64,000 bases of DNA from JAWWPY01 sp963822825 (GTDB lineage Bacteria > Actinomycetota > Actinomycetes > Streptosporangiales > Streptosporangiaceae), in the NCBI GenBank assembly GCA_963822825.1, contig CAWGIW010000005.1, forward strand, positions 248,001-312,000. Direction: 5' to 3'. Position numbers and translations under genes: made by a program. Below, piece by piece: positions 38,033-45,800 of this stretch. The notes under the pieces were generated by a model. The model had not been told where the DNA came from. It did no database searches and saw only the letters and a program-made list of their open reading frames with translations. The stretch's first letter is position 1; each line of letters begins with the position of its first letter.

Positions 38033-38046
38033 AGGACCAAGTTCCC
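38033..38046. promoter_or_regulatory. DosR/DevR-like box A
   Basis: AGGACCAAGTTCCC resembles the mycobacterial DosR consensus core GGGACTTNAGTCCC. It lies 28 bases upstream of the VOC gene and 127 bases upstream of devR. Its centre is 22 bases from box B, about two helical turns. Confidence 0.6.
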
Positions 38047-38054
38047 GATTGCCT

Positions 38055-38068
38055 GGGACCTTGGTCAT
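38055..38068. promoter_or_regulatory. DosR/DevR-like box B
   Basis: GGGACCTTGGTCAT keeps the full left half of the DosR-type palindrome and most of the right half. With box A it forms a pair in the divergent gap between the VOC gene and devR, allowing control of both, including devR autoregulation. Confidence 0.65.
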
Positions 38069-38172
38069 GACTCACCGACCTAAATTTCTCAACGTAACGA
38101 TCACAGTTACTGTGGAGGCACGGGTGAGGTGCGCCGCAGCGGCGGCCATGGCCGCCGAGGAGCGTGAAACGG

Positions 38173-38847
38173 ATGGACGCCGCAGCGAAGCCGGCCAGGC
38201 AGATCAGCGTGTTCCTGCTCGATGATCATGAAATCGTCCGGCGCGGCGTGCATGACCTGCTCGAAGCCGAGCCGGACATCACCGTGGTGGGCGAGGCGGG
38301 TACCGCGGCCGCGGCGCTGGCCCGGATCCCGGCCATCAAGCCCGACGTGGCCATCCTGGACGTGCGGCTGCCCGACGGCGACGGGGTCAGCGTATGCCGC
38401 GAGATCCGCTCCAGGATGCCCGAGGTGGCCTGCCTGATGCTGACCTCGTTTGGTGATGACGAAGCACTCTTCGATGCGATCATGGCCGGGGCGGCCGGCT
38501 ACGTGCTGAAGCAGATCCGTGGCACCGACCTGGTCGGCGCGGTCCGGACGATCGCTTCCGGCCAGTCACTGCTCGACCCGGAAGCGGCCAGCCGGGTGAT
38601 GAGCCGGATGCGTGATCAGGCGCAGCGCTCCGATCCGCTCTCCGGGCTGACCGAGCAGGAGCGGCGGATTCTCGAGCTCATCGGGGAAGGGCTCACCAAC
38701 CGGCAGATCGGCGAGCGGATGTTCCTGGCGGAAAAGACCGTCAAGAACTACGTGTCCGCACTCTTCGCCAAGCTCGGCATGGAGCGGCGGACTCAGGCCG
38801 CCGCCTATGCCGCCCGGATCTTCGACGACCATCACCCGGCCCGCTAG
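38173..38847 (+). CDS. devR: DevR/DosR-like NarL-type response regulator
   Basis: A 224-residue two-component regulator. Receiver domain: acidic pair Asp17-Asp18, phospho-acceptor Asp63 (in AILDVRLPDGDG), Thr in CLMLTSFGDD and Lys in AGYVLKQIRG. The C-terminal LuxR helix-turn-helix is LTEQERRILELIGEGLTNRQ, then IGERMFLAEKTVKNYVSALF. The wording of the DNA helix is close to mycobacterial DevR. ATG 38173 is preferred over GTG 38164 because GAGGAG lies at a proper distance only from the ATG. Its stop overlaps that of the convergent devS-like kinase (shared CTAG). It is predicted to bind the GGGACC-type palindromes in this region. Confidence 0.9.
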   Translation: MDAAAKPARQISVFLLDDHEIVRRGVHDLLEAEPDITVVGEAGTAAAALARIPAIKPDVAILDVRLPDGDGVSVCREIRSRMPEVACLMLTSFGDDEALFDAIMAGAAGYVLKQIRGTDLVGAVRTIASGQSLLDPEAASRVMSRMRDQAQRSDPLSGLTEQERRILELIGEGLTNRQIGERMFLAEKTVKNYVSALFAKLGMERRTQAAAYAARIFDDHHPAR

Positions 38848-40595
38848 GGCGTGCCCTCACTGATCGGTACCCGCCAGTCCAGCTCGGTGCCGCCGCCGGC
38901 GGGAACGCCGAGCTGGAGCCGGCCGCCGAGGCCCGTGGCTCGCTCGGCCAGGTTGGCCAGGCCGCTGCGGCGGGTGCTGGGGCCGATCCCGGTACCGTCG
39001 TCGCTCACCCGCAGGACCAGCTCGGGGCCGGCCTCGATGGTGACGTTAACCTGGCTGGCCCCGGCGTGCCGGGCCGCGTTCGACAGCGCCTCGCGCAGCG
39101 CGCCGAGCAGGTGCTCGGCCGCGTCGGCGGGAACCTGATCGTCGAGGGGCCCGACCAGCCGCAGGGCCGGTGCGAATCCGAGCGCGGGAGTCATCTCCCC
39201 CACCACGTCCAGGAGCTTGGCGCGCAGGCCGTGCTGCTTGGTGTCGCCGCGGGCCTGCAGCGAGAAGATCGTTGACCGGATCTCCCTGATCGTCTCGTCC
39301 AGCGCATCCACGGCGCTGCTCACCCGCTGGCTCGCTTCCGGCCGGTCAATCAGCGGCATGGCGCCCTGCAGCGACATCCCGGTCGCGTACAGCCGCTGAA
39401 TGACAAGATCGTGCAGGTCCCTGGCGATCCGGTCCCGGTCCTGCAGCACGGCGAGGCGTTCCGCATCGCTGCGGTGCTCGGCCAGTTCAAGCGCGATGCC
39501 CGCCTGCGCCGCGAACGTGGTGACCATCTCGACCGCCTCCGGAGCCAGCGGCATGGCCCCCTGGCTGCGGCCCACGGTGAACACCCCGCGGACATCACCG
39601 GGTGCGCCCAGCGGGAGGACGATGGACGGCCCCAGCGGTAGGTGCCGCCTGGCCGCGGGCTCGACCCGGTCGTCGTGACCGAAGTCGTCGAGCATCACCG
39701 GATCCCCGGAGGACAGCACGATGCCGGAGATCGAGGAGGCGATGGGCAGCACCAGCCCGAGCGCCTCGCGAGCGCCCTCCCCGGCCGCATACTGGATGAC
39801 GAGGCTGCGCCGGTCCGGCGTCGGTACGGCCAGGGCGACCAGATCCGCGCCGGACATCTCCAGGGCCTGCCGGGTGACCTCCGCGAGGACGTCGCCGATC
39901 GCAGCGCCGGACAGCAGACTCCGGGTGACCTCACCGCTCGCCCGCTGCCAGCGCTGCTGCCTGCGGGCCTCCTCGTACAGCCGGGCGTTGTCGACGGCCA
40001 CTCCCGCCGCCGCCGCCAGCGCGACGAGCAGCGCCTCGTCCTCCCCATCGAACTGGACATCGCCCTGTTTCCCGGTCAGGTAGAGGTTGCCGTACACCTC
40101 GTCGCGGATGCGTACCGGCACGCCGAGGAAGGAGCGCATCGGCGGATGCCCGGGTGGGAAGCCAAACGACTGGGGGCTGTCAGAGATGTCCGCGAGCCGG
40201 AGCGGACGCGGGTCAGATATCAGCGCTCCGAGCAGGCCACGGCCTTCCGGCCAGTGATGGATGGCGGCGATTTCCGCGTCATTCAGGCCGACCGGGATGA
40301 ATTCGACCAGCCTGCCACCCTCGCCGATCACCCCGAGCGCACCGTACCTGGCGCGCACCAGGGTGACGGCCGCCTCCACGATCTGCTTGAGGGCGGTATC
40401 CAGGTCGAGACTGCGGCCGACCTCGACCACGGCCTCGAGCAGCGCGTAGACCCGGTCCCGGGTGGCCAGCACCGCCTGAAGCCGGTTCTGCAGTTCGGTG
40501 AGCAAGTCGTCAAGCCGTAGCTGCGGCAGCACGGGACGTGGACCTGTGGATTCCATCGTCTGGCTCCCTGCCGGTCTTTCGACGATGCTGGTCAC
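38844..40595 (-). CDS. devS: DevS/DosS-like sensor histidine kinase, GAF-GAF-HisKA_3-HATPase
   Basis: A 583-residue soluble sensor kinase. GAF-A spans about 57-205, GAF-B about 225-370, HisKA_3 about 385-450 with RIARDLHDLVIQRL (His395), and the ATPase about 480-580 with EALSNAARHAGAS and DDGTGIG. In mycobacterial DevS the first GAF binds haem through His149; here GFPPGHPPM places His150 in the same context, and the flanking FLGVPVRIRDEVYGNLYL is conserved. A redox, O2, NO or CO sensor is therefore likely. It is convergent with devR, an unusual layout since devR and devS usually run in tandem. Some upstream residues may be untranslated if an ATG further in is used. Confidence 0.9.
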   Translation of the reverse strand: MTSIVERPAGSQTMESTGPRPVLPQLRLDDLLTELQNRLQAVLATRDRVYALLEAVVEVGRSLDLDTALKQIVEAAVTLVRARYGALGVIGEGGRLVEFIPVGLNDAEIAAIHHWPEGRGLLGALISDPRPLRLADISDSPQSFGFPPGHPPMRSFLGVPVRIRDEVYGNLYLTGKQGDVQFDGEDEALLVALAAAAGVAVDNARLYEEARRQQRWQRASGEVTRSLLSGAAIGDVLAEVTRQALEMSGADLVALAVPTPDRRSLVIQYAAGEGAREALGLVLPIASSISGIVLSSGDPVMLDDFGHDDRVEPAARRHLPLGPSIVLPLGAPGDVRGVFTVGRSQGAMPLAPEAVEMVTTFAAQAGIALELAEHRSDAERLAVLQDRDRIARDLHDLVIQRLYATGMSLQGAMPLIDRPEASQRVSSAVDALDETIREIRSTIFSLQARGDTKQHGLRAKLLDVVGEMTPALGFAPALRLVGPLDDQVPADAAEHLLGALREALSNAARHAGASQVNVTIEAGPELVLRVSDDGTGIGPSTRRSGLANLAERATGLGGRLQLGVPAGGGTELDWRVPISEGTP

Positions 40596-40703
40596 ACGCT
40601 ATCGCGGGTGCCCTGGGCAGTCGAAGGTCCCGGCGGGAGGGGGGCAACGGGCCTGAGCGGGCTCCGTGGCACCATCCAGAATGGAGGGGGACCGGCGAAG
40701 GCG

Positions 40704-41324
40704 ATGAGGGTGAGCGTGATGTGCGGGCGCGCGGGTTGGGTGGCACGGTTGATGCGGCGGTGCGGGCTCGATGACAACCCGCTGCGGAGGCGCAGCGACC
40801 GGGCGCAGGCCTGGATCCGGCTCGGCCTCCTGGCGGTGTTCCTGATAGCTGGCCCGCTCGCGGCGATCGCCGTCGGCCACTGGGCCGACCACTCGGCGGT
40901 CAGTGCGGCCCGCGCCGCGGCGGAGGCTGAATACCGGGTGCGGGCGGTCCTGCTGCGCGACGCGCCGGCGACCTCCAGCTATCCGTTCGCGGCCGGTTCC
41001 GGGCCAGCCTGGGTCCGGGCCCGCTGGGCCGCTCCCGACGGAACGGCGCACGCCGGCGACGTGCCCGCGGCGGCAGGTACCCGCGCCGGCGGCACGGTGA
41101 CCGTCTGGACCAACGCCTCCGGCACGCTCGTCGAGCCGCCCACGGGACATGCGCAGATCGTCAGCCGGGTCGTCTTCTTCGTCACCGTCACCTCGGCGGC
41201 CCTGGCCGTTGCGCTGCTGGCCGGCTGGGGGACGGCCCTGCGGGTCCTCGATCGCCGCCGGCTCGCCGCCTGGGAGACGGACTGGGCCGCGGTGGAACCC
41301 CGGTGGACCCGCCGGCTGCACTGA
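40704..41324 (+). CDS. Rv1733c-like two-helix membrane protein
   Basis: Membrane protein of about 206 residues with two predicted helices: AWIRLGLLAVFLIAGPLAAI near residue 35 and VVFFVTVTSAALAVALLAGW near 155. Between them lies an extracytoplasmic domain of about 95 residues. The N-terminal RRCGLDDNPLRRRSDRAQAW is the hallmark of the Rv1733c family, whose mycobacterial member belongs to the DosR regulon. ATG 40704 follows GAAGGCG; ATG 40719 is possible. It is divergent from the kinase with 108 bases between. Function is unknown. Confidence 0.85.
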   Translation: MRVSVMCGRAGWVARLMRRCGLDDNPLRRRSDRAQAWIRLGLLAVFLIAGPLAAIAVGHWADHSAVSAARAAAEAEYRVRAVLLRDAPATSSYPFAAGSGPAWVRARWAAPDGTAHAGDVPAAAGTRAGGTVTVWTNASGTLVEPPTGHAQIVSRVVFFVTVTSAALAVALLAGWGTALRVLDRRRLAAWETDWAAVEPRWTRRLH

Positions 41325-41355
41325 TCCGCCTGCTCTGATCAAGGTCCGCCCAGAT

Positions 41356-41371
41356 GGGGACCGAAGTCCCC
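41356..41371. promoter_or_regulatory. DosR/DevR-like box C
   Basis: GGGGACCGAAGTCCCC has perfect six-base arms around CGAA and is the best DosR-type match in the window. It lies about 114 bases upstream of the small membrane protein at 41485. Confidence 0.75.
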
Positions 41372-41484
41372 TCGTTGCGTGACGCCTGGCCCTGCCCCCC
41401 TCAGCCGCCACAGGAGACGCTGAAGGTGACAAAAGGCACATGCCGGACCTGCCGGGCCCGGCACGCCCATGAGGAGGCACAACC

Positions 41485-41646
41485 ATGCGACGCAAGACTT
41501 TTGACGTGCTGACGAGCGCGGTGGGGCTAGCCCTCGCGGTGGTCCTGCTGGCCGCCGGGGGGCTCCGGCTGTGGGCACCCGCCCGCTCGTGGGTGCGTGT
41601 TTCGTGTTTTCTCAGAGTTCGGGACCAAAGTCCTTCCGGCCGGTGA
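41485..41646 (+). CDS. Small membrane protein, probably truncated
   Basis: A 53-residue frame with an excellent ribosome binding site (GAGGAGG, seven bases before ATG). It begins MRRKTFDVLTSAVGLALAVV and continues as one hydrophobic helix to about residue 28, then Arg/Trp/Ser-rich residues. I recall larger actinomycete proteins (roughly 170-200 residues with two helices) that begin almost identically and occur near DevR-type genes; here the frame ends soon after the first helix, and the last codons contain the next DosR-like box. It is either a truncated relic whose promoter is retained, or a true mini-protein. Confidence 0.55.
   Translation: MRRKTFDVLTSAVGLALAVVLLAAGGLRLWAPARSWVRVSCFLRVRDQSPSGR
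41621..41634. promoter_or_regulatory. DosR/DevR-like box D
   Basis: GGGACCAAAGTCCT, preceded by TTC, fits the extended DosR consensus TTCGGGAC at its left arm. It lies about 110 bases upstream of the cytochrome b gene and inside the end of the small truncated frame. Confidence 0.7.
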
Positions 41647-41743
41647 CCGTCATCACTATTGGCCGGCTGGCTGGCTGGCCGATCCTATTGCGTAACGAAA
41701 ACTGTCCCCTCCAGGCCCGAGTGGTTTCTCCAGGGAGCCTCGC

Positions 41744-43738
41744 ATGAATCCTCAACTGCTGGCCGCACCCGGTTCCGGACCCATTAACCTGGACCAGCCC
41801 GGGACGTATCTGCACTGGTCAATTTTCACCGTGTCGGTGGCTAACCTCGTGCTGATCGCCGTGATGGTCGTGATCTTCGGCCTCGCGCTGCTGCTGCCGT
41901 TCCCGCAGGCTAAGACGTATCCGGCCGAGGAACCAGCGGCCGGATCGTCGCCCGGTGATGGCGCACCCGCGGCTGCGGACGACGACGGCGCCGACCGCGA
42001 CATGTGGACCAACCGGGTCCGCCGCGGGGCACTGCGCATACTGCCGCCCGGCAAGCTGCTGCCCGACCGCCAGCCGGCCTACGTGGCCTCCTGGATCTAT
42101 GTGTTCGGCGTGGGAAGTCTCGTCGCGCTAGGCGTGGCGATCGGCTCGGGATTCGCCCTCGCGCTCGGCGGCCCCGACTGGTGGCATTACAACGTGGTCG
42201 GCCATTTCTTCAACAGCATGCACCTGTGGAGCGTTGAGCTGTTCATGGCCCTGCTGGTCATCCACTTGTGGGGGAAGTTCTGGATGGCCGCCTGGCGTGG
42301 CAAGCGGGCCTTGACCTGGATCACCGGGGTGGTCGCCTTCCTCGCCGCGGTCATCGAGTGTTTCACCGGCTACGTGTCCCAGACGAACTTCGACTCGCAG
42401 TGGATTTCCGCCAGCGGCAAGGATGCCTTCAACGCGGCCGGGATCGGCGCGTTCTTCAACGTGATGAACTCCGGCCAGATGCTGATGTGGCACATCGTCC
42501 TGGTGCCGATCGTGCTGGTCGCCATCGTCGGGGCGCACGTGCTGCTCGTCCGCATCAGGGGCGTATCTCACCCGCTCCCGGCCCGCGGCGCCCCGGGGCA
42601 GGGATCCTGGCGGCAGCGCCAGCGCGCACTGGCCAAGGCCGACTCCGCACCGTGGCGCGGCCCGACCCGGCGTTACGACATCCTCAAGGAAGGCACGCTC
42701 GCCGGCGTGGTCATACTGGTGCTGACCCTGGCCCTCTCCTTCGTTCTGTCCTCGCCGGACGTGCCGCCCGTCACCGTCCAGAGCTGGGCCCGGGTGGCGC
42801 CGGCCGACTTCCTGGCCACCGCGGCGAGCGAACTCAACGGCAGCAGCCTCAGCGCCAGCTACGGCCCGCCGTACAACAACGGCACCGGCAGCACCCAGAC
42901 CGTGTTGTTCGCCCCGGTGAAAATATTCGGGGTCACCCAGCCCATCGACGCGGCCCAGACCTTCGTCCTTTCGCCGCTGGCCAAGCTGGCGCCCACCGAG
43001 CCGGCCCTGGCCACCGCGCTGGCCACCTACAACGGCGCGTCAGCCGCGCAGCAAACGGCCTGGGCCAACGCGTACTCGAACGCCGTGACCAAGGTCAAGT
43101 TCGTGAACAGCGCTCCGGTCGTCCCCGCGGCCAAGGACGGGCCGGTCCCGGCGATGCTGGCCAGCGAGCTCACCATGGCGCGCAACGGCGGCCTGGACAC
43201 GGATCTTCTCGCGCAGCGGTCCTTCTACGGCACGGACTTCACCAAGCCGCTGCTGTTCATGGGGGACGGCGCCTACTTCTCGAGCCAGGCCGAGGCCATG
43301 AACCTGACCGGGGCGCAGTGGGGCGTGATGAACGAGACCGGCAGCTACCCCGGCCAGCCGTGGCTGTGGCTCTACACGCTGTGGTACCAGGTCCCGGGCT
43401 TCTCCTCGTCAACGAATGTCGACTTGATCGCGATCGAGATGACCGGCCTGGCCTCCCTGCTGCTGCTCGCCATACCGTTCATCCCCGGCCTGCGGGACAT
43501 TCCGCAGCTGATCCCGGTGCACCGCCTCATCTGGCGGCGCTGGGAGCGCCCAGAGCAGGACAGTGTGGAGCATGAGCCGCCCGTTGACACGTCAGGTCCC
43601 GTCGGCACCCACCCCACCGGGAACGGGTCGTCGGCAGCGAATGGGTCGTCAGCCGGGAACGGCTCGTCAGGCGGGAACGGGTCGTCGGCCGAGGAGCCAG
43701 GTCCCGTCGGCACCCACGCCGCCGGCCAGTCCCCTTGA
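41744..43738 (+). CDS. Stand-alone cytochrome b-like membrane protein
   Basis: A 664-residue protein related to the N-terminal half of cytochrome b of bc complexes. Helix 1 is about 30-52. The haem-ligating region shows FNSMHLWSVELFMALLVIHL and LMWHIVLVPIVLVAIVGAHV, which supply paired His on two helices. The C-terminal TM segment is followed by PGLRDIPQLIPVHRLIWRRW. Between about 340 and 545 lies a large extracytoplasmic insertion unlike bc1 subunits. The tail repeats Asn-Gly-Ser-Ser. ATG 41744 follows GGGAG. No Rieske or cytochrome c1 gene is adjacent, so the electron partner is unknown. Box D suggests hypoxic or redox induction. Confidence 0.85.
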   Translation: MNPQLLAAPGSGPINLDQPGTYLHWSIFTVSVANLVLIAVMVVIFGLALLLPFPQAKTYPAEEPAAGSSPGDGAPAAADDDGADRDMWTNRVRRGALRILPPGKLLPDRQPAYVASWIYVFGVGSLVALGVAIGSGFALALGGPDWWHYNVVGHFFNSMHLWSVELFMALLVIHLWGKFWMAAWRGKRALTWITGVVAFLAAVIECFTGYVSQTNFDSQWISASGKDAFNAAGIGAFFNVMNSGQMLMWHIVLVPIVLVAIVGAHVLLVRIRGVSHPLPARGAPGQGSWRQRQRALAKADSAPWRGPTRRYDILKEGTLAGVVILVLTLALSFVLSSPDVPPVTVQSWARVAPADFLATAASELNGSSLSASYGPPYNNGTGSTQTVLFAPVKIFGVTQPIDAAQTFVLSPLAKLAPTEPALATALATYNGASAAQQTAWANAYSNAVTKVKFVNSAPVVPAAKDGPVPAMLASELTMARNGGLDTDLLAQRSFYGTDFTKPLLFMGDGAYFSSQAEAMNLTGAQWGVMNETGSYPGQPWLWLYTLWYQVPGFSSSTNVDLIAIEMTGLASLLLLAIPFIPGLRDIPQLIPVHRLIWRRWERPEQDSVEHEPPVDTSGPVGTHPTGNGSSAANGSSAGNGSSGGNGSSAEEPGPVGTHAAGQSP

Positions 43739-43785
43739 CCAAGTCCCCTTGACCAAGCCCCCTCGACCAAGCCCCCTTGACCAAG
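43730..43785 (+). repeat. Four 14-bp tandem repeats after cytochrome b
   Basis: Units TCCCCTTGACCAAG (43730, 43744) and near copies (43758, 43772) run through the cytochrome stop codon into the gap before the convergent PPOX gene. They follow an in-frame Asn-Gly-Ser-Ser coding repeat, suggesting slippage at this gene end. Confidence 0.8.
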
Positions 43786-43816
43786 CCCGGGTGGCCAGTC
43801 CCACTGGCCGCCCGGG

Positions 43817-44320
43817 CTACCCGGGTTTCCCGGCCCGGCGGATGCGGCGGCCGGAGATCTGGATCGGGACGATGCGGAGGAAGTGGTCCTTTTCCCCGCC
43901 CGGCCATGGTTCGACGCCCGCTTCCGAGACCGACACGCGCTCGGATTCAGAGTCCACGTGGTGTGCCGAGCCCTGGATAAGAATGCTCCACCCTTCCCGT
44001 GCGGCCAGGTCGAAGTCATCGATCTCGAACGCCACCTTGTACTCGGCGTGCGCTATTCCCGTCCGCAGGTCTTCGTTGAGCGGGCTGTCCTGCGCGGTGC
44101 GGAACACGATGGCGCCCTGATGCAGCCGGTAATTGACCGGAAGAACCGTCACGCCGGACGGGCTGGAGTACGCGATCCGGCCGATTCCCCCACCCGAGAT
44201 CAGCCGCAGGCACTCGGGCTCGTCCAGGTGCTCCAGGACTGGTCCGGGGGTCGCTGGCTCGCCTCCCGGCTCGGGGCGGTCCGGGCTTCCGGCGGCGTCT
44301 CCGCTCGCGTTATCAGACAT
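43817..44320 (-). CDS. PPOX-fold (pyridoxamine 5'-phosphate oxidase-like) protein 1
   Basis: A 167-residue protein of the split beta-barrel flavin-binding superfamily. A Pro/Gly-rich leader of 30 residues is followed by LDEPECLRLISGGGIGRIAY, VLPVNYRLHQGAIVFRT and FEIDDFDLAAREGWSILIQG, the typical order for small actinobacterial F420/FMN-binding PPOX proteins. A related protein is at 47878-48288. Such genes are common in DosR-type regulons, but no clear box was found before this one. Cofactor and substrate are unknown. Confidence 0.85.
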   Translation of the reverse strand: MSDNASGDAAGSPDRPEPGGEPATPGPVLEHLDEPECLRLISGGGIGRIAYSSPSGVTVLPVNYRLHQGAIVFRTAQDSPLNEDLRTGIAHAEYKVAFEIDDFDLAAREGWSILIQGSAHHVDSESERVSVSEAGVEPWPGGEKDHFLRIVPIQISGRRIRRAGKPG

Positions 44321-44554
44321 CAGCGATCCTCTTCATGATCAGCGGGAAGATACGGATCCAGGCTGACACCATTCCCGGCGCCCCGCTCCGCAATCGCCTG
44401 GCCCCACCCCCGGCCAGCGGCCTCCCAACTGCTTCGCTGCTCGGCTGAAGGAGATCCTGGCGCGGTCCCCGTCCTCCCGACCAGCCGAGACGGCTGGGGT
44501 GCTGCAGAATCTGACATGCTGGGGCAACAGCGCACGGCGCCACGGGGAGAGAAT

Positions 44555-45016
44555 ATGAGCGCGATGAGCAGTGACCACGAGGCACAGCAGGTCGTAGTGG
44601 TGGGCGTCAACGGCTCGGCCGAGTCGGTCGCCGCGCTGCGCTGGGCCAGTCGCTATGCCGCCGCGATGGGCGCCACCATCCAGGCTGTGCTGGCCTGGCA
44701 CTACCCCGCAGCCGTCGGGCAGGCGCCGACCGGAGTGGCGCCGGGCGCGGTTCGCGGGCAGATCGAAGAGCGCATGCGGGCTGACCTCGCCCAGGCGGTG
44801 GCCCAGGTGTACCCGGACCCCTCGGCCACCGAGGTCGAGATGCGGGTCAGCTACGGCCATGCCGCGCAGGTGCTGATTGACGAGTCGAAAGACGCCGACC
44901 TGCTCGTCGTCGGCAGCCGGGGGCACGGAGCGTTCACCGGAATGCTCCTCGGCTCAGTGAGCATCCACTGCGTCACCAACGCAACGTGCCCGGTGACCGT
45001 GATCCGGGAACGCTGA
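44555..45016 (+). CDS. Universal stress protein 1
   Basis: UspA-fold protein, about 153 residues, with VVVVGVNGSAESVAALRWAS at the N-terminus and the nucleotide-binding tail LLVVGSRGHGAFTGMLLGSV followed by CPVTVIRE. The G-2X-G-9X-G(S) pattern is intact, so ATP binding is likely. ATG 44555 follows GGGGAGAGA; an in-frame start at 44516 lacks a site. Usp proteins are abundant in hypoxia/dormancy regulons and may affect survival under low energy. Confidence 0.88.
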   Translation: MSAMSSDHEAQQVVVVGVNGSAESVAALRWASRYAAAMGATIQAVLAWHYPAAVGQAPTGVAPGAVRGQIEERMRADLAQAVAQVYPDPSATEVEMRVSYGHAAQVLIDESKDADLLVVGSRGHGAFTGMLLGSVSIHCVTNATCPVTVIRER

Positions 45017-45118
45017 CGGGGTGCGCCGTCGCGATGCGGCCGCCGCTGAGCCATTTGCTGATAAAGGGCGGTAAATCGGCCAGCGCGGGTCGCAGGCACC
45101 GAGGAACAGGCGCACCGG

Positions 45119-45493
45119 CTAGTTTCCCCGCTGCGCCTGGCGCGGCTCGCGGTTGACAGCAGCGTCCCTGATGTCCCGTATGGCCCGGTCTAGTTCGTCG
45201 ATGGCGTGGTAGATGGGACTGGCCCCGCGGTGATCGCCGATCATCCCCAGGGCGGCGTGAAGATCCAGTCCCGCCGCGAAGATCCGGTGGATCACGGCGT
45301 CGTTGATTTCCGGGGCCACCCGGCCGTGATCTTCGGTGAGGTACCCCATCGGTTCCGCCTGGACGGATGCGCCGTCGGCAGGCGCCCGGCCGCCGTCACG
45401 CAGGGGAGCCCGGGTCACCAGCAGATGGGGCATCTCCGGCGTCGGTATCGCGGCTGTTGCCGCCGGAAAAGACGAGCGTGATGATGGGTGCAT
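45119..45493 (-). CDS. Stand-alone DHp-like protein lacking the phospho-His
   Basis: A 124-residue protein. Residues 1-48 are low complexity; residues 57-115 resemble the HisKA_3 dimerisation helices of DevS-type kinases. GRVAPEINDAVIHRIFAAGL aligns with RIARDLHDLVIQRLYATGM of the kinase at 38844-40595, and AIDELDRAIRDIRD aligns with AVDALDETIREIRS. The phospho-acceptor His is replaced by Asn64, and no ATPase domain follows. ATG 45493 has AAGGAG at nine bases, supporting a real start rather than a truncated longer frame. It could dimerise with, and modulate, a DevS-like kinase. Domain similarity is seen by eye only. Confidence 0.7.
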   Translation of the reverse strand: MHPSSRSSFPAATAAIPTPEMPHLLVTRAPLRDGGRAPADGASVQAEPMGYLTEDHGRVAPEINDAVIHRIFAAGLDLHAALGMIGDHRGASPIYHAIDELDRAIRDIRDAAVNREPRQAQRGN

Positions 45494-45800
45494 CGCTGAG
45501 GGCTCCTTGGCGTCCACCCGGCCGGGTTGGCCATGCCGCCGGGGTCCGGAGCGACGCGGTCGCCTGCATCCACGCTCTTGGCCTGGAGCAGACTGATTCG
45601 GGCCTTCTCCACGTGACGCTACCTCAGTCTCGCGGTGGTGGGTAGCCGTGACGCGATGGACCGGCAGCAACGGCGACATGTCACTGGTCCCGTGCCGCCG
45701 CAACCATCCACGCCGCGCCGGCCGATCGGCGACATCCTGGAGGAAGTGGTTCGGGGCGGCGGCGCTATTGGCCCTCAGGGCCTGTGGGACGGGCTACGGC
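45494..45800. other. Gap between DHp-like gene and XRE regulator
   Basis: This 307-bp stretch contains the promoter and ribosome binding site (AAGGAG) of the DHp-like gene. An open minus frame continues to 45703 but is Arg/Pro-rich and featureless. No DosR-like palindrome or terminator was recognised. Confidence 0.5.

Noticed and set aside
45494..45703. Longer N-terminus for the DHp-like protein
   Set aside because: The extension is Arg/Pro-rich, and the internal ATG at 45493 has a good AAGGAG site.
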